Shown: positions 8,465 through 16,162, counted from the first letter of the stretch. The stretch is 64,000 nucleotides of DNA from Bin87 sp965221295 (GCA_965221295.1 OZ244879.1:1984001-2048000), one strand, 5' to 3'. Notes: generated from the sequence alone by a model not told the origin. Program-made: numbers and translations.

Positions 8465-8970
8465 CAGCTGCCCTCCTTTTCGTTGGTCGGTTCATTTCCG
8501 AGTCCACCGTCCGGGGCGGGGAGTGGCTCGATGGTATCCTTCAGTTCAGGATGTTGTTCCAACACGCGATCCAGCCATTGGTTCATCCTCGCGTACATCT
8601 TGGCCTCCGCTTCGGCGCGGCCCTCGGCCAGGCCCTCAGCGAGACCTTCAGCGAGACCCTCGGCACGGCCTTCGGCTTTCAACTTCCTGCCAACAAAATG
8701 CGCTATTACCATGGTCGTATCAATCACCTCCGCAAACGTGATGACGGCAGCAGTGGACACCGCGAACGCCCTCAATACTCCCATCCCAACGGCCTGATAC
8801 ACGTCATACGCGGATTCGTGCCCTCCATAGCTGATTTCGTGCATTATAGACCATGCGATGCCGGCTGCGGACAGCGCGGCGTGGGCCGCCAAAGCGACCG
8901 CCGCCCATCGTGCCGGTATGCTGTCTAAGGCGATACGCAAAACTCTTGCCGTCTTTGGTTCGCTGGACAT
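8464..8970 (-). CDS. Membrane protein with two TM helices and an AEGL-repeat coiled coil
   Basis: This gene encodes 168 residues from ATG 8970 (a farther start at 9051 is possible but lies over the neighbouring F420 reductase gene). Two hydrophobic segments (about 20-40 and 65-88) are followed by K-A-E-G-R-A-E-G-L and several more A-E-G-L units, then a charged helical tail. The AEGL/AEGR units come from 12-bp DNA repeats (about 8609-8668), which can expand or contract. The layout, two N-terminal TM helices then a cytoplasmic coiled coil, resembles the hitchhiker protein in the heme operon (23566-24030), although the sequences are not clearly alike. Function unknown. Confidence 0.55.
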   Translation of the reverse strand: MSSEPKTARVLRIALDSIPARWAAVALAAHAALSAAGIAWSIMHEISYGGHESAYDVYQAVGMGVLRAFAVSTAAVITFAEVIDTTMVIAHFVGRKLKAEGRAEGLAEGLAEGLAEGRAEAEAKMYARMNQWLDRVLEQHPELKDTIEPLPAPDGGLGNEPTNEKEGS

Positions 8971-9022
8971 TGCCAAGTTCCGTGCACCCCTGTGCGCTGG
9001 GTTCTGAGCGGGCATAGCAGCG

Positions 9023-9670
9023 TTACACCCCGGTAATCCGCACTCCCGCATGGGTCCGGTGAATGCGGTTGATGTTCACCAGCAAGGGCGTTATTTGCTC
9101 GACGTACTTGGCGTTGTACAGCGCGCCGGCATCCACGGGACGCAAGTTTGGGATTTTACGGGTCAAGTCAATGACTGTCTGTTTCGCGTCAGCATCGTCG
9201 GCGCAGACCACCACGTCCTCATCCAACGCAACGTTGGGCTTCAGCAGCTCCTCGGCGGACACGTTCTGGAAGGCCGCCACCACTCGGGACTCGAGAGCCG
9301 CGGCTTGGGCCTCCTGCGCCGCCGAGCCAGCGGGCGCTTCCTCAGCGATGGCCCCAACGCCACGCTCAAAACGCATCGGCGCTATTACCGTCACCACCGT
9401 TTTCCCATTGAGGGCGTTGCCTACGCTGTTGATAGTAGGTGTCATGCCACTGTATGGCATGGTCAAAAATACCACGTCAGCTTGCGCCGCCGCGTCGTCG
9501 TTTACCGCTCCGGTGATGGCCATGCCCGGCGCCAGCTCCAGCAGTTCGTCGGCTGCCTCCTGAGCCCGCACAGCGTCCCTCGATCCGATCACCACCGACT
9601 CGCCGGCGATCGCCAATCGCAGCGCAAGCCCCTTGCCTTCAGGTCCGGTTCCTCCCAAAAATGCCAGCAT
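9023..9670 (-). CDS. npdG: NADPH-dependent F420 reductase
   Basis: This 215-residue enzyme transfers hydride between NADP(H) and coenzyme F420. The Rossmann fold starts at the N-terminus (MLAFLGGTGPEGKGLALRLA), with the NADP-phosphate contact SR in V-V-I-G-S-R-D. Typical family stretches follow: DVVFLTMPYSG, K-T-V-V-T-V-I-A-P-M and the C-terminal D-A-G-A-L-Y-N-A-K-Y-V-E. The start at 9670 has GGAGG 8 nt upstream. A TTG 15 nt earlier would overlap that site and is rejected. The presence of this enzyme implies an F420-using metabolism, consistent with the LLM-family tail at the left edge. Confidence 0.85.
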   Translation of the reverse strand: MLAFLGGTGPEGKGLALRLAIAGESVVIGSRDAVRAQEAADELLELAPGMAITGAVNDDAAAQADVVFLTMPYSGMTPTINSVGNALNGKTVVTVIAPMRFERGVGAIAEEAPAGSAAQEAQAAALESRVVAAFQNVSAEELLKPNVALDEDVVVCADDADAKQTVIDLTRKIPNLRPVDAGALYNAKYVEQITPLLVNINRIHRTHAGVRITGV

Positions 9671-9709
9671 CAATATCGCCTCCAAAAATCCGTTCGCGCG
9701 GACCGAAAA

Positions 9710-9718
9710 AGTATATCA
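9710..9718 (-). promoter_or_regulatory. Extended -10 promoter of the F420 reductase gene
   Basis: The minus strand reads TGATATACT here, the TGN-TATANT extended -10 form, about 40 nt upstream of ATG 9670. A matching element for the divergent VOC gene lies 35 bp away. Confidence 0.5.
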
Positions 9719-9749
9719 CCAAGCGACCGGAGGGACCGACGGGACCGTA

Positions 9750-9758
9750 TGTTACAAT
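9750..9758 (+). promoter_or_regulatory. Extended -10 promoter of the VOC gene
   Basis: TGTTACAAT fits the TGN-TANANT extended -10 pattern and lies 55 nt upstream of ATG 9814. No convincing -35 is visible, as expected for extended -10 promoters. Confidence 0.45.
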
Positions 9759-9813
9759 CGGCTGCACAGAAGGCACAAACTGGTCGCACCATCCCACCAG
9801 GAGGTTTAGCGTC

Positions 9814-10176
9814 ATGGCATTCTCCCTGAATCACGTCCACCTCAAGACCCCGGACCCCAAGGCTACTGCGGATTGGTATGTCCAAAACCTGGGAGCCACG
9901 GTAACCGCCGAGACCGCCAACGGCGGATTCCGCCTAGACTTGCACGGACTGCCCCTCAACGTGACCGACCACATCGCCACGCAAACCCACCCGCAAAACT
10001 ACGGCTTCGAGCACATTGCCATCGACACCACCGACATCGAAGGGACCATGGCCGACCTGAAGAACAGTGGCGCCAAGGTTTTGGAAGAAACCTCCGTTGG
10101 TGGCGGCCGCCGCGTGATGTTCTTCGAGGGCCCCCAGGGCATCATCCTCGAAGTCCTCGAGGTGGTGGAGCAGTAA
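9814..10176 (+). CDS. VOC (glyoxalase/dioxygenase-fold) family protein
   Basis: This gene encodes 120 residues from ATG 9814, with CAGGAGG 9 nt upstream. It is a single vicinal-oxygen-chelate unit: N-terminal strand LNHVHLKTPDPKATADWYVQNLG, central F-E-H-I-A-I-D-T-T-D and C-terminal V-M-F-F-E-G-P-Q-G-I-I-L-E-V-L-E. Metal-binding positions of the fold are plausibly His8, His66 and Glu115. A second VOC protein of the same kind (12765-13154) shares the layout of a Y-V-x-N-(L/F)-G-A repeat. Substrate cannot be read from sequence. Confidence 0.8.
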   Translation: MAFSLNHVHLKTPDPKATADWYVQNLGATVTAETANGGFRLDLHGLPLNVTDHIATQTHPQNYGFEHIAIDTTDIEGTMADLKNSGAKVLEETSVGGGRRVMFFEGPQGIILEVLEVVEQ

Positions 10177-10184
10177 CCCGCGCG

Positions 10185-10218
10185 CCAGTGGGGGCGAATC
10201 AGATTTCGTCCCTACTGG
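10185..10218 (+). terminator. GGGGCGAA-core hairpin after the VOC gene
   Basis: Fourteen base pairs (10185-10198 with 10205-10218, two G-U pairs, 6-nt loop) form 9 nt after the VOC stop. The core GGGGCGAA / TTCGTCCC is shared with hairpins at 28100-28125 and 58993-59018. Confidence 0.6.
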
Positions 10219-10251
10219 AACCAATAAAACCACCATATTGGAGGACTGGGC

Positions 10252-10464
10252 ATGGGGCCGGGTGAAATATTGTTTGAAATATCCGAAGCCGCTGAGGGAG
10301 GTTATGAAGCTCGCGCCCTCGACTGCCCCATTTTCACCCAAGGCGAAGATTGGACCGACCTGCGGGTAATGGTCAAGGATGCTGTCTCCTGCCACTTCGC
10401 TGAATCTGATGGACCTGAGATCATCAGGCTGCACTTGGTCAAAGAAGAGGTCATCGCAGTGTGA
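10252..10464 (+). CDS. HicB-like antitoxin (DUF1902/HicB N-terminal fold)
   Basis: This gene encodes 70 residues, with GGAGG 7 nt upstream of the ATG. The sequence (I-L-F-E-I-S-E-A-A-E-G-G-Y-E-A-R-A-L, then P-I-F-T-Q-G-E-D-W-T-D-L) fits the partial RNase-H fold of HicB antitoxins: a strand of processing language, then F-T-x-G-(E/D)-(D/T)-(W/L)-x-x-L and a helix. Its stop GTGTGA overlaps the GTG start of the hicA-like gene, so both form one module. The order, antitoxin first, is one of the known arrangements. Confidence 0.65.
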   Translation: MGPGEILFEISEAAEGGYEARALDCPIFTQGEDWTDLRVMVKDAVSCHFAESDGPEIIRLHLVKEEVIAV

Positions 10465-10711
10465 CGCTGCGGCGCGACCTGTCGGGCGATGACCTAGCCG
10501 GGTGCTGCGCCGGCAATACGGTTATCAACTCGTCCGCCAGCAAGGAAGTCATATGACCGTAACCACCGAAATCGACGGTGTGGCACGGAGCGTGACCGTA
10601 CCCCGCCACCGCCAATTGAAAGTGGGTACGTTGGGGAGCATAGTCAATGAGGTAGCTAATCAGGTTGGCTTGTCCCCAACCGAGGTACGCTACGCACCAT
10701 TCAACCGCTAG
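10461..10711 (+). CDS. HicA-like mRNA interferase toxin gene, frameshifted near its start
   Basis: The likely start is GTG 10461, overlapping the antitoxin stop. That frame reads VTLRRDLSGDDLAG and then breaks. The family sequence resumes in another frame from GTG 10502 as VLRRQYGYQLVRQQGSHM. It includes the HicA catalytic-His motif R-Q-x-G-S-H and then T-V-P-R-H-R-Q-L-K-V-G-T-L, also typical. One missing G at 10499-10501 (GCCGGGTGC expected as GCC GGG GTG C) explains the split. If genuine, translation from 10502 would give 69 residues lacking the first helix, probably an inactive toxin. A sequencing error is equally possible. Confidence 0.6.
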
Positions 10712-11104
10712 CCCGTGGCCCGCCGTTCGTAACGCTAGCGTTGGGTGACATTCGCTTCGGTGGCTGAGGCTCGCGAAGGAAATCTAACCCTAATCACTCA
10801 AAGTCCTACAGCGCCATGCCGTCGCGGGCGTGGCACATGAACCTATTCCAAAGGCAGGAGAGCGCGAACAATCACCAGCGTGTCCAACCCGCAATAACGC
10901 CGTGGCGCTACGTGCCAGCATTGGCTCTTCTGCCTACAGTCTATTTCTGGGCTTCAGCGAATGGGCATTGCGGGCTGTGGCAACGCCCCGGGCTTTCGAG
11001 GAAGGTCGCATTGATGATGCGAGTAATGTACCGGGGCCCGTGATTTCCCATTCCTAGATCCGCTACTACAGTGAACAATGTGTCCATCTCCAGCGAGTCA
11101 ACCA
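10712..11104. other. Gene-poor spacer
   Basis: About 390 bp between the HicBA-like module and the PIG-L gene hold only short overlapping open frames without ribosome sites or recognisable protein sequence. A perfect 12-bp palindrome, AACGCTAGCGTT, lies at 10731-10742. Nothing else was found. Confidence 0.5.
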
Positions 11105-11956
11105 ATGTCCAATCACCGCCTCCTCATTTGCTTCGCCCATCCCGACGATGAGGCCTTTCCCGTCGGCGGGACCATCGCCATGCATACCGCCCGGGGCGTG
11201 ACGTCCCGGTTGATCACCGCCACGTCGGGCGAACTCGGCGAAATTCGCCAGCCCGGTTCTGCCACCCGCGAGACCATCGGCGAAGTGCGTCGCGCCGAGT
11301 TGGCGGAGGCGGTCAAGGAGCTGGGCATCGATTCCCACGATGTTTTGCAGTATCGCGATTCGGGTATGGCCGGCTGGGATGATAACTTCCATCCCAGAGC
11401 CTTCGTGCAGGCCGACGAGCACGAGGTGGTGGCGCGGTTGGTGTTTGAAATCCGCCGGTTCCAGCCCCAAGTGATGCTAACGTTCGGGATGGATGGGCTC
11501 TACGGCCACCCCGACCATATCGCCATCTGCAGACATGCCACCACGGCTTTTCGCCTCGCGGCCGACGCCACCGCCTTCCCGCACCACATGGCCATCGGCA
11601 TACAACCCCATCAGACCGACCGCCTCTTCTACAGCGTCCGCCCTCAGGGGTTTCGAGTCCACATGGCGGAGACGCTTCGGGCCGCCGGCGTGGACTTCCC
11701 GATGCCATCTCCAGACCGAGCCAACGACGGTGTTGACCCCGACTCCATTCACATTACCGCTGACGTTTCCGATGGCTTGGATGCGAAATTGGCCTGCATC
11801 AAACGCCACTTCACTCAGTTGCAGCCCGATTGGCCCTACGAGCGAGTCTCGCGGGATGTGGCGGCGTCGGTGATCGGCGTTGAGCATTTCATCCGCGCCA
11901 TCCCACCACCGTCCGTGGGAGAGAACGTTCCAGCTGATTTCTTTGCCGGCCTTTAG
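11105..11956 (+). CDS. PIG-L/LmbE-family zinc N-deacetylase
   Basis: This gene encodes 283 residues beginning MSNHRLLICFAHPDDEAFPVGG. The AHPDDE motif supplies two zinc ligands and the catalytic Asp of the LmbE fold, and YGHPDHIAI provides the third His. The family deacetylates N-acetylglucosaminyl groups, as in mycothiol and bacillithiol precursors (MshB, BshB) or GPI and antibiotic intermediates. Length and layout fit MshB/BshB-like members, but no thiol-synthesis neighbours are present, so the substrate is open. The gene ends directly against the convergent Uma2 gene, with no spacer. Confidence 0.85.
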   Translation: MSNHRLLICFAHPDDEAFPVGGTIAMHTARGVTSRLITATSGELGEIRQPGSATRETIGEVRRAELAEAVKELGIDSHDVLQYRDSGMAGWDDNFHPRAFVQADEHEVVARLVFEIRRFQPQVMLTFGMDGLYGHPDHIAICRHATTAFRLAADATAFPHHMAIGIQPHQTDRLFYSVRPQGFRVHMAETLRAAGVDFPMPSPDRANDGVDPDSIHITADVSDGLDAKLACIKRHFTQLQPDWPYERVSRDVAASVIGVEHFIRAIPPPSVGENVPADFFAGL

Positions 11957-12649
11957 CTACTCCGGCATCGCGTCGCCGACCGGAATCTCCATTTCGGGAA
12001 ACGCCGACGGCGATACTATTGCGTCGGGTCCAAACTCCCGCATCCGCGCATAGCCGCCCGCGATTGGCTGGTCATACACTTCGACATTCCGCGCATTGAT
12101 GTCCCACAACCACACTTCAGGGATGCCGTGCACTGCGTACAACGGCAATTTGTGCATTCTGTCAAAACCGATGCTTGTATCGGCGACCTCAACAATTAAC
12201 CAGACATCGGCAGGGCCAGGGTGTTCGGATTGGTAGCCGTCGTCTTTTCTGTGCAGTATGGCTATATCCGGCTCCGGCTCAGTCCCTGGCGCCAAAGTCA
12301 CAGGATTTTGCACACTGACGGTAATTCGCCTTCCCAAACCTTGGTAGAACGCGTCCGTTATGTGTCTCACACAAAATGCGTGGGTACTGCCAATAGGGGC
12401 CATCGCAATTATTTCCCCAACCAGCAATTCAACGCGCTCGTCTGGCGCGAGAATGCCAGCCTCCGCCAGCTTGTAGTAGTCAACCACCGTGAAGCGTCGA
12501 CGGGAGCCGTCGTATTTGCAGAACAGCTGCCCATCAATCAATTCGATCCCATCGCCCTTGGTCAGAATGCCGGCTTTACCCATGGCGAGGTATTCGTCCA
12601 CCCTGAATAGTCGACGGGCGGGCAGCGCAGTTGTCGTTTCGGTTGCCAT
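11957..12649 (-). CDS. Uma2-family PD-(D/E)XK endonuclease-like protein
   Basis: This gene encodes 230 residues from ATG 12649 (an ATG at 12661 is an alternative, MVATMATET). The core is the Uma2/DUF820 fold: L-L-V-G-E-I-I-A-M-A-P-I-G, then N-P-V-T-L, P-E-P-D-I-A-I-L, V-W-L-I-V-E-V-A-D and K-L-P-L-Y-A. Asp in PEPD and Glu in VEV fit the PD-(D/E)XK metal site. An N-terminal part repeats an I-E-L-I-D-G segment. Uma2 genes are frequent in Cyanobacteria and Chloroflexota and their biological role is not settled. Confidence 0.85.
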   Translation of the reverse strand: MATETTTALPARRLFRVDEYLAMGKAGILTKGDGIELIDGQLFCKYDGSRRRFTVVDYYKLAEAGILAPDERVELLVGEIIAMAPIGSTHAFCVRHITDAFYQGLGRRITVSVQNPVTLAPGTEPEPDIAILHRKDDGYQSEHPGPADVWLIVEVADTSIGFDRMHKLPLYAVHGIPEVWLWDINARNVEVYDQPIAGGYARMREFGPDAIVSPSAFPEMEIPVGDAMPE

Positions 12650-12691
12650 GGTCGCCACCATCCGGATTGCCGCGTTGAGGAGATTGACCCA

Positions 12692-12700
12692 ATTATAGCA
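12692..12700 (-). promoter_or_regulatory. Extended -10 promoter of the Uma2 gene
   Basis: The minus strand reads TGCTATAAT, a perfect extended -10, about 43 nt upstream of ATG 12649. It lies just after the terminator of the preceding minus-strand VOC gene, so Uma2 is transcribed independently. Confidence 0.6.
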
Positions 12701-12713
12701 TCTAGATGAAACA

Positions 12714-12736
12714 GGGGCGCCCGCGTCGGACGCCCC
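12714..12736 (-). terminator. Hairpin after the second VOC gene
   Basis: GGGGCG (12714-12719) pairs with CGCCCC (12731-12736), and inside it CCG pairs with CGG. It lies about 30 nt beyond the VOC stop on the minus strand and directly before the Uma2 promoter. Confidence 0.5.
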
Positions 12737-12764
12737 CACAGTAACGGCTGATGCGCGCCGCCAG

Positions 12765-13154
12765 TTACGCCGGCCGTTGGATGATTTCCAAACTCACCTT
12801 GTCCGGCGCTTCAACGAACATGACCTGGGATCCCGACGGCATCGTCCACGGCTCGCAGATGATGTTGGCTCCGTTGGACTTGAACCGCTCAAACGCCCCC
12901 TGGATGTCGTCGGTTTCAAACCCAAAGTGGTCGAGACCAAAGCGCGGGTGCGTCGAACCGGGTACGGCGTTCTCCCCTTCGGCTTCTCCCGATACCGTCA
13001 GCAGCGGTTGCCCGTTCAACTCCAACTGGTGGGATACCGTGTTCGACAGCGGACGGGTGGACACGATCTCCGCGCCGAAGTTATCGACGTAGAACTTGGC
13101 CGCGTTGTCCGGATCCTCACTCCTCAGATGCAGATGGTTGCATACGAATGCCAT
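12765..13154 (-). CDS. VOC (glyoxalase/dioxygenase-fold) family protein
   Basis: This gene encodes 129 residues from ATG 13154, with GGAGG 7 nt upstream. It is a single VOC unit: C-N-H-L-H-L-R-S-E-D-P-D-N-A-A-K-F-Y at the N-terminus, then F-G-L-D-H-F-G-F-E-T-D-D and the C-terminal V-M-F-V-E-A-P-D-K-V-S-L-E-I-I-Q. It lies 81 bp downstream of the lyase gene at 13236-14090 on the same strand and may be cotranscribed with it. No substrate can be assigned. Confidence 0.8.
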   Translation of the reverse strand: MAFVCNHLHLRSEDPDNAAKFYVDNFGAEIVSTRPLSNTVSHQLELNGQPLLTVSGEAEGENAVPGSTHPRFGLDHFGFETDDIQGAFERFKSNGANIICEPWTMPSGSQVMFVEAPDKVSLEIIQRPA

Positions 13155-13235
13155 GATGTTTCCTCCGTTTTTTGTTTGATGCCGCCACGATAAAATCGGG
13201 GTTGGCGGCTTTGGGCCGATCTGCGATCGGTTGCA

Positions 13236-14090
13236 TCAGCCCAGGTAATCGGCGATCTGCCGGTCGTAGTCGTCCTTGCGCGTCACCTGAGCGATCAGGT
13301 CGGCTGACGCCAGAGAGTCTCTCAGATCGGCCGGAGCCACGCCGTCGCGCAAAGCCTTCAGGGTATCGTACACCGCCTTGATGGCTGCCTGGAAAGGCAG
13401 GTGGCCTTGCAACGCCACGCGCACGCCATTCTGGCCCAGCCATGCTTTGTCCGAAAGCTCGCCGCCGGCGCCTCCCAACAACAGCGGGATGCTCAACTCG
13501 GCGTTCACCGCCGCCACTTCGGCCTTCGTGGTCGCTCCAGCCAGGAAAATAGCGTCCACGCCCGCCGCTTCGTATGCCTTCACCCGCCGGATGCACTCGT
13601 CCAGCCCTTCAGCCAGGCTGCTGGTTCGGCCGGCGACCACCAGGTTCGGGTCGGTGCGGCCGGATAGCGCCGCTTTCATCTTGCCAACCCCCTCTTCCAG
13701 CGAAATGAACCGGGCGCCACCGCCGTATTGCATCGGCAGCGTCGTATCCTCAATGGTCAGCGCCGAAACTCCGGCGGCCTCCAACTCTTCCACGGTGCGC
13801 TTGACGCTCAATGCGTTTCCGTAACCGTGGTCGGCGTCCACCATCAGGCTCAGATCGCCCGCCCGACAGATGCGGTAGATCTGCTCGGCGAACTCGCTCA
13901 ACGTCAATATCACGTAGTCCGGCGCCCCCAACACCGTGCCGCTGGCGATGGAGCCCGCGAACATGCCGACTTCGAAACCCAGATCTTCGGCGATCCGCGC
14001 CGAAATCGGATCGAATACCGAACCGGGATGCACGCACACATTGCCTGCCAAAACCGCCCGATACCGTTCCCTACGCTTGGTGTAGTCCAT
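13236..14090 (-). CDS. Isocitrate lyase/PEP mutase superfamily enzyme, oxaloacetate-decarboxylase-like
   Basis: This gene encodes 284 residues from ATG 14090, with AAAGGAG 10 nt upstream. It has the superfamily barrel: V-H-P-G-S-V-F-D-P-I-S-A-R-I-A-E-D-L-G-F-E near the start, the Mg-binding stretch MVDADHGYGNAL, then ALTIEDT and VVAGRT. The arrangement and several whole phrases fit the PA4872-type oxaloacetate decarboxylase (ICL/PEPM group) more closely than isocitrate or methylisocitrate lyase, since the KKCGH-like catalytic loop of the lyases is absent. The reaction would give pyruvate and CO2 from oxaloacetate. Related carboxyphosphonate or other C-C lyases cannot be excluded. Confidence 0.8.
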   Translation of the reverse strand: MDYTKRRERYRAVLAGNVCVHPGSVFDPISARIAEDLGFEVGMFAGSIASGTVLGAPDYVILTLSEFAEQIYRICRAGDLSLMVDADHGYGNALSVKRTVEELEAAGVSALTIEDTTLPMQYGGGARFISLEEGVGKMKAALSGRTDPNLVVAGRTSSLAEGLDECIRRVKAYEAAGVDAIFLAGATTKAEVAAVNAELSIPLLLGGAGGELSDKAWLGQNGVRVALQGHLPFQAAIKAVYDTLKALRDGVAPADLRDSLASADLIAQVTRKDDYDRQIADYLG

Positions 14091-14238
14091 TTCTTCTTGG
14101 CTCCTTTCTCCGTCAATCAACGGTATGCTAACATCCGCTGGGCTGTATTCTAACCATTTTGGTTGCCGGCGCAACCTGGCGTTCCGCCGGCGCTGACGCG
14201 GCGGCAGGCCGTACCAGCCAGTTGGCGAAGGCGCCACC

Positions 14239-15111
14239 ATGACCACTATCATTGGCGTAGATTTCAGCGGCGCCAGGTCTGACCGCAACACTTGGATCGC
14301 CCGCGGTGAATTGGGCGACGAATCCACTTTGTCCCTCCGCGATGTCTGGCGCATCGGCCGCGAAGATCTCTTCGATTTGCTGCTCCGGATCCCGACGCCG
14401 GCGGTGGCGGCCTTGGACTTCCCCTTCGGCCTGCCCGCATCGTTCGCCACATGGGTCTGCGGCGGCGAGTCGCCGGCCGAAATGCCGAACGTTTGGCGAG
14501 CCGTGGGAGCGGCGCCCAGTCTTGTTGAGTTCGTTCAGGCCCGCGACGAATTCGTAGCGGCCCATCAGGTTGAGCCGAAACGCGCCGGCGATGCCGCCCA
14601 CTTCCCGGAGAGCTTTTCGCCCTTGCACAAAGTGAACCCCGTTATGACCCATATGACCTACCACGGGATTCAAATGCTCAATCGCTTGCGCTCTCATGAC
14701 CAATCCCGGTGGAGCGTGCCGCCGCTACCCTCACCCCCTGATCCCGGCGCTACCGTAACGCTGCTGGAATTGATGCCAGGGGCGTTGCTCCGGTCTCTGG
14801 GTTTGCCCCACACCGGATACAAGGGTGGCAGCGGCGCCGAACAACGGGCCCGACGGGCCAAACGACGCGAGCATATTTTCGATGCCGTATTGGAAGTCGC
14901 CGACGCCAAAGGCTGCAAACTGACCGGCGTCGACGACTCTCTTCGCCGTAGCTGCGTGGCAGACGACAATTGCCTTGACGCCTTGATCGCCGCGTTGGGA
15001 GCCGCCATGTGGGCCCACGACCCGGCGCGTTTTCGCCATCCCACCGCCGAAGAACTGCCATCTGCCAGCCTCGAAGGTTGGATCTACGTCCCCGAACCCG
15101 AACCCAATTAG
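14239..15111 (+). CDS. DUF429 protein, predicted RNase H-like fold
   Basis: This gene encodes 290 residues beginning MTTIIGVDFSGARSDRNTW. The first strand I-G-V-D-F-S-G-A, the central L-D-F-P-F-G-L-P and the C-terminal DDNCLDALIAALGAA are the marks of DUF429, a family predicted to have an RNase H-like nuclease fold with acidic residues in these three places. No experimental role is known to me. It is alone between two genes on the other strand and has no clear operon partner. Confidence 0.8.
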   Translation: MTTIIGVDFSGARSDRNTWIARGELGDESTLSLRDVWRIGREDLFDLLLRIPTPAVAALDFPFGLPASFATWVCGGESPAEMPNVWRAVGAAPSLVEFVQARDEFVAAHQVEPKRAGDAAHFPESFSPLHKVNPVMTHMTYHGIQMLNRLRSHDQSRWSVPPLPSPPDPGATVTLLELMPGALLRSLGLPHTGYKGGSGAEQRARRAKRREHIFDAVLEVADAKGCKLTGVDDSLRRSCVADDNCLDALIAALGAAMWAHDPARFRHPTAEELPSASLEGWIYVPEPEPN

Positions 15112-15162
15112 CCTCGGAGCCAACGCCCGCCCCATGACGTGGCCAGTCGCCGAGTCCGACCG

Positions 15163-15825
15163 TCATCGTTTGCGCCCGACCAGAAACCACACCAACCCAA
15201 CGGCCAGCGCCGCTCCCACCAACTGCGCAGTGATGAAAAGTGGCGCCGAACCTGGCGCGATGCCCGCGAAGGTGTCGGAAAACATGCGCGCCACGGTAAC
15301 TGCAGGGTTGGCGAAACTCGTTGAGGAAGTGAAGAAGTACGCCGCTCCGATGTATGCGCCAACCGCCACCGCGACCACGACGCCGCGGCGCTGCGGGATC
15401 AGGAAAATCACCATCAGCAAACCCAGGGTAGCGATTATTTCGCCCAGCCATTGGCCCGACCCTCCGCGATCCTTCGTTGACCACACCACCGGCGGCAAGG
15501 TGAACATCAGGTTGGCCAGGACGGTTCCGCTGATTCCGCCAGCTACCTGCGCCCCCACGTAGCCGATTCCCTCGCCAACCGGACGTCCACGCAACGCGAC
15601 GTCGGCCAGGGTTACCACCGGGTTGAAGTGCGCTCCCGAAATCGGTCCAAATGCCCAAATCAGCGCCATCAACGCGAAGGCGGTGGCCACCGCGTTTTCG
15701 AAAAGTTGCAACCCAATGTCCTCAGGACTCAGGCGTTGCGCGGCGATTCCGCTCCCGACCACCGCCATCAACAGGAATGCGGTTCCCACCGCCTCTGCTG
15801 CCAGCCGTTGCGCCAACGGTCTCAT
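15163..15825 (-). CDS. Aquaporin/MIP-family channel
   Basis: This 220-residue, six-helix channel starts at ATG 15825, with GGAGG 6 nt upstream. Both pore motifs are present: the first as NPV in SGAHFNPVVTLAD, the second as NPA in TSFANPAVTVARMF. The residue pattern around them resembles glycerol/metalloid or water channels often linked to arsenic genes, but no arsenic genes are present here. The start codon overlaps the stop of a short upstream frame (ATGA), and an intrinsic terminator precedes the ribosome site, suggesting control by attenuation (see the separate entries). Confidence 0.88.
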   Translation of the reverse strand: MRPLAQRLAAEAVGTAFLLMAVVGSGIAAQRLSPEDIGLQLFENAVATAFALMALIWAFGPISGAHFNPVVTLADVALRGRPVGEGIGYVGAQVAGGISGTVLANLMFTLPPVVWSTKDRGGSGQWLGEIIATLGLLMVIFLIPQRRGVVVAVAVGAYIGAAYFFTSSTSFANPAVTVARMFSDTFAGIAPGSAPLFITAQLVGAALAVGLVWFLVGRKR

Positions 15826-15929
15826 CGCCCACCTCCGCGCAGATTTGAATCATTGGGACAGCAAAAAAGGGCGGTCAATCCGCCCTCGTCCATGGCCATA
15901 CGAGTCGAGATTTTGCTGTAGTGTTCCAT
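15822..15929 (-). CDS. Possible 35-residue leader peptide of the aquaporin gene
   Basis: ATG 15929 opens a frame of 35 codons (MEHYSKISTRMAMDEGG..., ending N-L-R-G-G-G-R). Its TGA stop overlaps the aquaporin ATG. The intrinsic terminator hairpin falls inside the frame (codons for GGLTALF). A promoter at 15938-15966 would initiate almost at this ATG, so it could be a leaderless start. No ribosome site precedes it. The coupling geometry fits a leader peptide, but a chance open frame is possible. Confidence 0.35.
   Translation of the reverse strand: MEHYSKISTRMAMDEGGLTALFCCPNDSNLRGGGR
15863..15886 (-). terminator. Intrinsic terminator or attenuator in the aquaporin leader
   Basis: On the minus strand, AGGGCGG pairs with CCGCCCT around a 5-nt loop (ATTGA) and is followed by six consecutive Ts. 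It is a textbook intrinsic terminator placed between the putative promoter (15938-15966) and the aquaporin ribosome site, so only read-through transcripts would express the channel. Confidence 0.75.
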
Positions 15930-15937
15930 GCTACGGT

Positions 15938-15966
15938 AGTGTAGAAGTCTGGCGCCAATCGGTCAA
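15938..15966 (-). promoter_or_regulatory. Promoter of the aquaporin leader
   Basis: On the minus strand TTGACC (15961-15966), a 17-nt spacer and TACACT (15938-15943) fit the sigma-70 pattern. Initiation would be near 15931. Confidence 0.5.
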
Positions 15967-16079
15967 CTGACGCGAGTAAGCGCAACGCTTCCGTATCAAA
16001 GCGGCATGGATCAACCCCACAAAACCTGCGACTGACAAGGATGCAGCGCGCGGCGTTTTATCGTTGGTCCGGTTTGCCG

Positions 16080-16108
16080 TTGATTCCGGTCGAAGTTTGT
16101 GGTAGGAT
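16080..16108 (+). promoter_or_regulatory. Candidate promoter of the tetrapyrrole operon
   Basis: TTGATT (16080-16085), 17 nt, then TAGGAT (16103-16108). It lies 55 nt upstream of the GTG start of the regulator gene. It is the best match in the interval, but it is not a strong one. Confidence 0.4.
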
Positions 16109-16141
16109 TTGGTCGCAAATTGAGCAGCATTTCCCAGAATA

Positions 16142-16155
16142 TGTAGATTTCTACA
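16142..16155 (+). promoter_or_regulatory. Inverted repeat just before the operon regulator start
   Basis: TGTAGATTTCTACA is a TGTAGA/TCTACA palindrome with a 2-bp centre, ending 7 bp before the GTG start and about 35 bp past the candidate -10. It could be the operator for the first gene product, a MerR-like protein, or for another repressor. Confidence 0.4.
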
Positions 16156-16162
16156 GGTTTTT

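Noticed and set aside
10816..11057. Two overlapping 75-codon frames before the PIG-L gene.
   Set aside because: They share the same DNA in different frames, lack ribosome sites and have no recognisable protein features.
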